This document shows positions 5,496-10,607 of a DNA stretch of 10,607 nucleotides, piece by piece; position 1 is the stretch's first letter, and every line of letters begins with the position of its first letter. Location of the stretch: NCBI GenBank assembly GCA_016295795.1, contig JAEDKN010000036.1, positions 1-10,607 on the forward strand. The letters run 5' to 3'. The stretch comes from Bacilli bacterium (GTDB taxonomy: Bacteria > Bacillota_I > Bacilli_A > RF39 > UBA660). Below the pieces are notes generated by a model that searched no databases, had not been told where the DNA came from, and worked only from the letters and a program-made list of their open reading frames with translations. Made by a program: the position numbers and the translations under genes.

Positions 5496-7642
5496 TTCAT
5501 AAACCTCACTACATTATTTATGTATTTCATATTCATAACATCATTCATAAATTTATTTAATTGTTCAGTTCCAGTTACATATAAATCCATCTCAAATGTT
5601 ATACCATCTAACTTATTCAGCGTTTTTATACTATCTACATTTATCCCTAATGAACTGGCTTTCTGCATAATATCAATCATAGCTTTATCACTAGTTTTAC
5701 TATAAACTACTATTGTTGTTAAAAATTTACCAGTAGGATTATCATTCCACTTAACATTTATCATTCTATTATCTAAATATTCTAGATTATGGCAACTTTT
5801 ACGATGAACACTTATTCCATTTCCTTTCGTAATATAACCAACTATTTCATCATTTGGTATTGGATTACAACAATTAGCTAAATTTACTTTTACTTTATCT
5901 ATTCCTTCTACTATTACATTATTATCCATAGTGATAATAGGACGTTTTGGTTTTGATTCTACTAATGGATGATCACGTTTTGTTATAATGTTAATTATAT
6001 AGCTAGGACTATATTTGTTATTTCCAATAGATAAATATAATTCGTCTAAATCCATTAATTTAAGTTCTTTTAGAATTATATTTACATTTTCATCGCTTAA
6101 GAATTCATTAAACACAAGCTTTTGTTTTCTCATTTCTTTTTCTAGAGATTCTTTTCCTCTTTCTATGTATCTATCTCTTTCGTTCTTAGTGAAAAAGGCT
6201 TTTATTTTATTCTTTGCTTGAGTTGATGCGACAATATTAATCCACTCTTTTGATGGTCCCGGTGAATTTTTATTTGTTATTATTTTTACAATGTCATTAT
6301 CTTTTAGTGTGTAGTTTAGTGGAACCATACTATTATTTACTAAAGCTCCTACAGTTGTCTCTCCTACCCTAGTATGAACACGATATGCAAAATCTATTGG
6401 AGTTGAACCTTTAGGTAATTCAAAAACATCACCTTTAGGAGTAAATACATAAATATTATTATTTAATATCTCATTTTTTACACTGTTTACAAAGTCCTCA
6501 CTGCTCATCTTTTCTTCATTTAGTTCTATTATTGACTTAAAAAATTGTAGTTTTGCTTCAGTTGATGATCTAACTCCTTCTGTTAAATCTTTATGTTCTT
6601 TATAAGCCCAATGAGATGCTACTCCATTTTCTGCAATTTCATCCATTTCATGGGTTCTAATTTGTATTTCAAACAAATATCCATCTATTCCAAAAACAGT
6701 TGTATGAAGCGACTGATATCCATTAGGTTTAGGCATAGCTACATAGTCTTTAAATCTTTTTGGAATAGGTCTATATTTTGAATGAATTATTCCCAATACC
6801 GTATAGCATTCTTGTTCTGTTTCTACCAAGACTCTAAGAGCTAAAAGATCATATATATCACTAAATTTTCTACCTTTTTCTAGCTTTTTATATATACTAT
6901 AAATGCTTTTACTTCTTCCTTTTATCTCATGGGCAATTCCATGTTCTTTTAAAAGCCCACTTACAGATGAAAGCATGTCTCCCACGACTTTATCGCGCTC
7001 TAGTTTCGTATTATTCAACTTTTCAGCTATATCATAAAAAACATCTGGCTTTAAATATCTAAGTGATAAATCTTCTAATTCGCTTTTTAATTTATGTATA
7101 CCTAGGTGATGCGCAATAGGAGTTAATATTTCTAGAGTTTCTTTTGCAATTGACTTTTGCTTAACCTCTGGAAGAGCCCATAACGTTCTCATATTATGTA
7201 GCCTATCTGAAAGTTTTACTATTATAACCCTAACATCTTCGCTCATACCAACTATTATTTTTTTATAATATTCTATTAGCGCTTCATTTTCTGTCGAAAA
7301 ATGAATCTTACTTATCTTTGTTACTCCATATACAAGTTCAGCGATTTCATCTCCAAAATTATCTGCAATTTCTTCTTTAGTAGTATCACAGTCTTCTATA
7401 ACGTCATGTAAAAGTCCTGCGCAAATAGTTGGGGTATCTGCATATACAGTAGTTAGAATAATAGCGGTTGCTAGAGGGTGAGTAATATATTCTTCCCCAC
7501 TTTTTCTGTATTGTCCTTGATGTTTTTCTTTGCTGTACTCATAAACTTTTTTAATTTTATCTAAATCAGATTCATCTGTTATATAAGCTTTTGCTTTAGT
7601 TATAAGTGTCTCTATATCTGCTTTATTTAAACTTTTTGTCAT
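5492..7642 (-). CDS. rel: Bifunctional (p)ppGpp synthetase/hydrolase Rel
   Basis: The 716-residue product is a full-length RelA/SpoT homologue that makes and degrades the alarmone (p)ppGpp. The HD hydrolase domain is intact (Arg46, His55, His79-Asp80 in LLHDVIED, Asp146 in KLSDRLHN). The synthetase domain has GRSKSIYSIYKKL (242-254), YDLLALRV (264-271), the RFKD motif (296-299) followed by PKPNGYQSLHT (304-314), and FEIQIRT (324-330) with the catalytic Glu325. RxKD rather than ExDD is the known mark of bifunctional enzymes. Then come TGS (about 397-457), a helical region, the conserved-cysteine zinc-finger region (Cys591, Cys592, His613, Cys617) and a C-terminal ACT/RRM (about 640-716), which together sense uncharged tRNA on the ribosome. 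AAGGTG lies 5 bases before ATG; comN ends 13 bases upstream. Confidence 0.97.
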   Translation of the reverse strand: MTKSLNKADIETLITKAKAYITDESDLDKIKKVYEYSKEKHQGQYRKSGEEYITHPLATAIILTTVYADTPTICAGLLHDVIEDCDTTKEEIADNFGDEIAELVYGVTKISKIHFSTENEALIEYYKKIIVGMSEDVRVIIVKLSDRLHNMRTLWALPEVKQKSIAKETLEILTPIAHHLGIHKLKSELEDLSLRYLKPDVFYDIAEKLNNTKLERDKVVGDMLSSVSGLLKEHGIAHEIKGRSKSIYSIYKKLEKGRKFSDIYDLLALRVLVETEQECYTVLGIIHSKYRPIPKRFKDYVAMPKPNGYQSLHTTVFGIDGYLFEIQIRTHEMDEIAENGVASHWAYKEHKDLTEGVRSSTEAKLQFFKSIIELNEEKMSSEDFVNSVKNEILNNNIYVFTPKGDVFELPKGSTPIDFAYRVHTRVGETTVGALVNNSMVPLNYTLKDNDIVKIITNKNSPGPSKEWINIVASTQAKNKIKAFFTKNERDRYIERGKESLEKEMRKQKLVFNEFLSDENVNIILKELKLMDLDELYLSIGNNKYSPSYIINIITKRDHPLVESKPKRPIITMDNNVIVEGIDKVKVNLANCCNPIPNDEIVGYITKGNGISVHRKSCHNLEYLDNRMINVKWNDNPTGKFLTTIVVYSKTSDKAMIDIMQKASSLGINVDSIKTLNKLDGITFEMDLYVTGTEQLNKFMNDVMNMKYINNVVRFMK

Positions 7643-7655
7643 CTTAACACCTTCT

Positions 7656-7937
7656 TTATATTATTTCTTCATCAACATTAGCTTCCCTTTTTACTTTCTT
7701 CATCTCTTCTTTAACAAAATCTTCAATTATTTTATTATCTGTGTTTAAAATATCATCCACAACATCAGAAAGCAATAATCCTTTTTGCTTCTTCCAATAT
7801 TTTTCTACAAGACAATTCCATACATCTTCTTCTTTAATATAATTAATATCGTTCCTCTTAAATTCCTTTACTTTACTTCTTAATGCAGGATAGACTCTTT
7901 TATATAATTCTTCAACACTAGTAAAATTTATATCCAT
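7656..7937 (-). CDS. comN: Post-transcriptional regulator, ComN family
   Basis: A 93-residue charged, helical protein. The pattern VEELYKRVYPALRSKVKEF (8-26), then EEDVWNCLVEKYWKKQKG (36-53) and LSDVVDDILN (56-65) fits the ComN/YrzD family (post-transcriptional regulator domain). In B. subtilis ComN binds DivIVA, localises to division sites and poles, and raises comE mRNA accumulation; whether that role holds here is unknown, since no late competence gene is in the window. The family pattern ends near residue 70; the last 25 residues are a Glu/Lys-rich tail. A near-perfect AAAGGAGG lies 5 bases before ATG. In B. subtilis comN sits in the same general region as rel, so linkage supports the call. 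Confidence 0.82.
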   Translation of the reverse strand: MDINFTSVEELYKRVYPALRSKVKEFKRNDINYIKEEDVWNCLVEKYWKKQKGLLLSDVVDDILNTDNKIIEDFVKEEMKKVKREANVDEEII

Positions 7938-7949
7938 AAAAGCCTCCTT

Positions 7950-8585
7950 TTACTTATTATACATTATATTTAAATAATTAGAAACTGGTTTAAATGTTTT
8001 TCTATGCTGTTTTAATATACCATATTTTTCGATAGCTATCACATGTTCCTTTGTAGGATAACCCTTATTTTTTTTAAAATTATACATAGGATATAGTTTA
8101 TCTAATTCATACATCATTCTATCTCTTGTTACCTTTGCTATAACACTAGCTGCAGAAATTGATATACTTTTTAAGTCACCTTTTATTATAGAAAGTGATG
8201 GAACATCTAGATTTTCTAATTTCATTGCATCTATCAATACATAATCAGGTTTCACTTTAGAAGTTTCAATTGCTTCATACATTGCAAGTTTTGTTGCTTC
8301 ATAGATATTTACTTCATCTATTACATTTTCATCTTTTATACCAATACTAACCGATATTGCTTGTTCCATTATAATATCATAGAATTGTTCTCTTTTTTTC
8401 TCACTTAATTTTTTAGAATCAGTAAGTCCCTCGAGGAAGAAATCCTTTGGTAATATCACACAAGCAACAACAACTGGACCAACTAATGGACCACGTCCAA
8501 CTTCATCCACTCCTGCAATTAATTTATAGCCTTTATTATATAATTCTTTTTCATATTTTTTGTTATCTATTTCGCTAGTCTTCAT
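7950..8585 (-). CDS. rnhB: Ribonuclease HII
   Basis: RNase HII cuts the RNA strand of RNA-DNA hybrids and single ribonucleotides embedded in DNA. The 211-residue protein is the compact form, without the N-terminal extension of B. subtilis RnhB. The active-site carboxylates are all present: Asp27-Glu28 in GVDEVGRG (25-32), Asp119 in VLIDA, and Asp155 in SVIAKVTRD (147-155). The GRG motif (30-32) and Tyr176 in KGYPTKEH, which recognise the RNA-DNA junction, are also intact. Its start overlaps the end of the upstream membrane-protein gene by 11 bases and has only a weak ribosome binding site, suggesting translational coupling. The rbgA-rnhB neighbourhood is conserved in Bacilli, here interrupted by that membrane protein. 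Confidence 0.97.
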   Translation of the reverse strand: MKTSEIDNKKYEKELYNKGYKLIAGVDEVGRGPLVGPVVVACVILPKDFFLEGLTDSKKLSEKKREQFYDIIMEQAISVSIGIKDENVIDEVNIYEATKLAMYEAIETSKVKPDYVLIDAMKLENLDVPSLSIIKGDLKSISISAASVIAKVTRDRMMYELDKLYPMYNFKKNKGYPTKEHVIAIEKYGILKQHRKTFKPVSNYLNIMYNK

Positions 8586-9681
8586 AATCTTCTATCTCAA
8601 TTCTCGCTAAGACTTCCTCGTTTCCATATATTTCTATATCGCTATATTTTATCAAATTATAATTATATATTGTTTCACTGGTAATACTCTTTATAATTAA
8701 ATTATATATATCTTTTAAATCTTTAGTATCTAAATCTAATGAATTAGAGAAAATAATATCCACTTCATTTTCATCGACAGACAAAGTGTTTTTTACAATT
8801 GAAGTTGGTGTATGGTTTGTCTTTATTAGTATTTCGTCACCTAAACTATTATCCTCATACTTACTAATATTTATATTTTCATTATATTTTGCTTTCTTAA
8901 TTTGATATTCTTTCAAATCATCTATTTTTATAGAAATTTCTTCGGTTTTAATGTTAAAAGCATCAGGCAAAGTATTCAAAGATGTAAATTGTGCTAATTC
9001 AAAATTTATTGATATTATCCCAGATACAAATACAAGAAGTCCAGATAATAATATATTGATATATTTTTTTGATTTACTATTAATACTTATTATATCAAAA
9101 ATAATGAGTATCACTGATGTTATCATTAATAACGAACCAACCAAAATTAAAAACAAGCTGAAAAATTTATAGCCATGTGTTAGTAAAGCTAAATCCATTC
9201 CCAACATAATCATTATAATAATTATCATTAAAAATAAAGGGACAGTTAAAATTACTGAACAAGCTTTAATAAAGTTGATCAAAGGAATAAAAACGTTCTT
9301 TTTTAATCGAGTGTCTTTTCTTCTATTTTCTTCAATAAAATTCAATTCCTTGTTATCCAAAATAGATGCAAAAACATTAAAAATGATAATTAAACATAGC
9401 AAAATATATGAAATATTTACTATTATTTTCCAAGTCACTGATAAAAACGCTCTAAGAGTTGTACCAACTTCATATATAATAAAAATCCCTAAATTTTCAA
9501 GTAACACAAATGGAATATTTAATAATGCTAAGACTATTAAAGTCATTATTATTTTTGTAAATATATAAACTGTATCTTGTTTATTTTTGTTATTAGCAAA
9601 TCTCCCTATTTTTTTTATTAAGATATTAGCTTTTTCAGTTAAATAATCAATTAAAGTTATTAAAGATAATTTATTTTTCAT
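8575..9681 (-). CDS. Uncharacterised membrane protein, five helices plus extracytoplasmic C-terminal domain
   Basis: I do not recognise this 368-residue protein. Residues 1-40 are basic and probably cytoplasmic. Hydrophobic helices appear at about 41-66, 82-106, 131-160, 171-200 and 207-225. The loops at 107-130 (RRKDTRLKK) and 201-206 (KSKK) are basic, so the positive-inside rule places the N-terminus inside and the last 140 residues outside. That C-terminal part (226-368) is acidic, rich in Ile, Asn, Asp and Glu, with alternating short strands and one likely helix (319-335), and has no cysteine. No enzyme motif or transporter signature is visible. It has a strong AGGAGG site 7 bases before ATG and its own promoter, and is the first gene of the rel unit, overlapping rnhB by 11 bases. 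Real coding status is clear from length, ribosome binding site and context; function is unknown. Confidence 0.82.
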   Translation of the reverse strand: MKNKLSLITLIDYLTEKANILIKKIGRFANNKNKQDTVYIFTKIIMTLIVLALLNIPFVLLENLGIFIIYEVGTTLRAFLSVTWKIIVNISYILLCLIIIFNVFASILDNKELNFIEENRRKDTRLKKNVFIPLINFIKACSVILTVPLFLMIIIIMIMLGMDLALLTHGYKFFSLFLILVGSLLMITSVILIIFDIISINSKSKKYINILLSGLLVFVSGIISINFELAQFTSLNTLPDAFNIKTEEISIKIDDLKEYQIKKAKYNENINISKYEDNSLGDEILIKTNHTPTSIVKNTLSVDENEVDIIFSNSLDLDTKDLKDIYNLIIKSITSETIYNYNLIKYSDIEIYGNEEVLARIEIEDYED

Positions 9682-9704
9682 TTCTTTTCCTCCTACTATA
9701 AATA

Positions 9705-9734
9705 ATTATATCACAAATATAAAATTTATATCAA
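9705..9734 (-). promoter_or_regulatory. Strong predicted sigma-A promoter of the six-gene rel operon
   Basis: On the minus strand TTGATA (9734-9729, 5 of 6 matches to the -35) and an extended -10 TGATATAAT (9713-9705, TATAAT perfect) are separated by 18 bases. Transcription should start near 9698, giving a leader of about 17 bases that contains AGGAGG (9694-9689). This is the best promoter in the window. The next convincing terminator downstream is at 4007-3976, so one transcript of about 5.7 kb covering the membrane protein, rnhB, comN, rel, dtd and the permease is expected. Confidence 0.75.
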
Positions 9735-9764
9735 AAAAAATAGATTAACATATAACCTATTTTT
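9733..9764 (-). terminator. Intrinsic terminator of rbgA
   Basis: On the minus strand the arms AAAAATAGGTTA (9764-9753) and TAATCTATTTTT (9747-9736) pair over 12 positions including one G-U wobble, with a 5-base loop, and run into eight consecutive T (9740-9733). The wobble becomes an A-C mismatch on the other strand, so the element is oriented for rbgA. The hairpin begins 6 bases after the rbgA stop codon. The end of the T-run overlaps the -35 box of the next promoter. Confidence 0.75.
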
Positions 9765-9770
9765 ACATTT

Positions 9771-10607
9771 CTATAGCCTGTCTAAAGTAACTGGTCCAAA
9801 AGCTCCTTCTTTCAAATCTTTTACTATTATGGAATAAACTTTATCGTAATCTATTTCTCCACCTTTTATGTAAGCACCTCGTCTCTTTCCAATTTTATCT
9901 AAGGCAAGAGTTATATCTTTAATAGATGAAATACCATATCTTTCTTCTAAATACTTTGGATAAAGTTCGGATAATTTATTTAAAATATATATACTTAAAT
10001 CTTGTAGATCTAAGATTTCCTCTTTTATGGAAGATAGAACAGCAAGATTATATGCATGTGTTTGATTTTCTATTTTTGGCCATAAAATTCCAGGAGTATC
10101 TAAAAGTTCTATATTAGAGCCTACTCTTATCCAGCTAAGTTGTTTAGTAACACCAGGCTTATTCCCAGTAACTGTTTTTTTCCTACCAACCAGTCTATTA
10201 ATTAAAGTACTTTTTCCAACATTAGGCGCTCCAATTACAAGTGCCCTTACACTTTGTTTTGGTTTAAGTCCTTTTTTCTTTCTTTCGGCATTTATTACAT
10301 CACTTACTTTTGAAGTTTCTTTAATTATCATATTAACATTAGTTCCCTTAATAAGATCAACCGGAACTACTATATATCCTAGATTTTTATAATATTCAAT
10401 TATCTTGTTGGTTTCAGCCTTATCACACATATCATATTTTGTCATAATTAGTATTCTGGGCTTATTTTTAATTATTTCATCTATATCAACTACTTTTGAA
10501 GATATAGGCATTCTAGCATCAACAACCTCATATACAACATCTATTAAAGGTAGCTTTTCCTTTATTTCTCTTTTAGTTTTTGCCATATGACCTGGGTACC
10601 AGTTGAT
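9771..10607 (-). CDS. rbgA: Ribosome biogenesis GTPase RbgA (YlqF), 5' end beyond right edge
   Basis: RbgA is a circularly permuted GTPase needed for late assembly of the 50S subunit. The reading frame stays open to the window edge, and its first codons give INWYPGHMAKT, the well-known N-terminal segment of the family; the ATG at 10586 is the Met of that motif, not the start. Only a few codons should be missing. Counting from that Met, DARMP is at 23-27, G4 is TKYD (49-52, usually NKxD), G1 is GAPNVGKS (119-126), G2 Thr is in PGVTK (145-148) and G3 is DTPG (163-166). This G4-G5-G1-G2-G3 order shows the permutation. The C-terminal part (about 175-271) matches the RNA-binding helical domain and ends FGPVTLDRL. 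It is followed by its own terminator. Confidence 0.96.
   Translation of the reverse strand: MNWYPGHMAKTKREIKEKLPLIDVVYEVVDARMPISSKVVDIDEIIKNKPRILIMTKYDMCDKAETNKIIEYYKNLGYIVVPVDLIKGTNVNMIIKETSKVSDVINAERKKKGLKPKQSVRALVIGAPNVGKSTLINRLVGRKKTVTGNKPGVTKQLSWIRVGSNIELLDTPGILWPKIENQTHAYNLAVLSSIKEEILDLQDLSIYILNKLSELYPKYLEERYGISSIKDITLALDKIGKRRGAYIKGGEIDYDKVYSIIVKDLKEGAFGPVTLDRL

Noticed and set aside
5520..6781. Three plus-strand open frames (5520-5705, 6015-6221, 6593-6781) antisense to rel
   Set aside because: All lie opposite conserved rel codons, and are Phe/Ser/Ile-rich as expected for the reverse of a Lys/Glu/Asn-rich gene.
8951..9568. Plus-strand open frames 8951-9172 and 9275-9568 opposite the membrane protein
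   Set aside because: The minus-strand frame is far longer, has a strong AGGAGG site and promoter, and shows a consistent membrane topology; the plus frames have none of these.
10584..10586. ATG at 10586 as the start of rbgA
   Set aside because: The seven codons before it, up to the edge, encode INWYPGH, which completes the conserved N-terminal motif of RbgA, so the gene starts outside the window.
1..10607. tRNA or rRNA genes, CRISPR arrays, insertion sequences, phage genes, riboswitches
   Set aside because: Coding genes fill almost the whole window; the only gaps are under 90 bases and are explained by terminators, promoters and ribosome binding sites. No repeated units, transposase motifs or structured leaders were seen.

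Overview
The window is a very AT-rich stretch of bacterial chromosome (GC well under 30% by eye). Every gene I can support lies on the minus strand, so the genes read from right to left. Gene content (RbgA, RNase HII, ComN, bifunctional Rel, Dtd, YlbD, YlbE, YlbF, RsmD), AGGAGG/AGGTGAT-type ribosome binding sites and low GC all point to the Bacilli/Firmicutes. TGA ends several genes, often inside 4-base ATGA overlaps, so this is not a code-4 Mycoplasma relative. A low-GC uncultured or gut Bacilli lineage is my inference; the species cannot be named.

Right to left: (1) 10607-9771, rbgA (50S assembly GTPase), whose start lies outside the window, closed by an intrinsic terminator. (2) 9681-4004, a tightly packed unit of six genes behind a near-consensus promoter: an unrecognised five-helix membrane protein, rnhB, comN, rel, dtd and an AI-2E-family permease, ended by a hairpin that starts at the last stop codon. 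(3) 3926-3320, the small pair ylbD-ylbE, ended by a short hairpin. (4) 3267-189, U32 peptidase-family protein - ylbF - rsmD, joined by ATGA overlaps, with an extended -10 promoter embedded in the previous terminator. (5) 149-1, the beginning of a gene with a pilin-like N-terminus, running off the left edge.

Functional themes are RNA and ribosome maintenance (RbgA assembly, RsmD methylation, a U32 protein probably acting in rRNA/tRNA hydroxylation, YlbF of the RNase Y-linked complex, RNase HII), the stringent response (Rel) and translation quality control (Dtd). The layout is a patchwork of neighbourhoods that, as I recall, are separate in Bacillus subtilis: rbgA-rnhB, the rel-dtd/comN area and ylbD-E-F-(G)-H. 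ylbG is missing, coaD is not next to rsmD, and a U32 gene sits between ylbE and ylbF.

Nothing here looks like a mobile element, CRISPR array, phage or RNA gene. The least explained items are the membrane protein at the head of the rel operon, the truncated pilin-like gene, and a recurring arrangement in which promoters lie so close to the start codon that transcripts would begin at the ribosome binding site.
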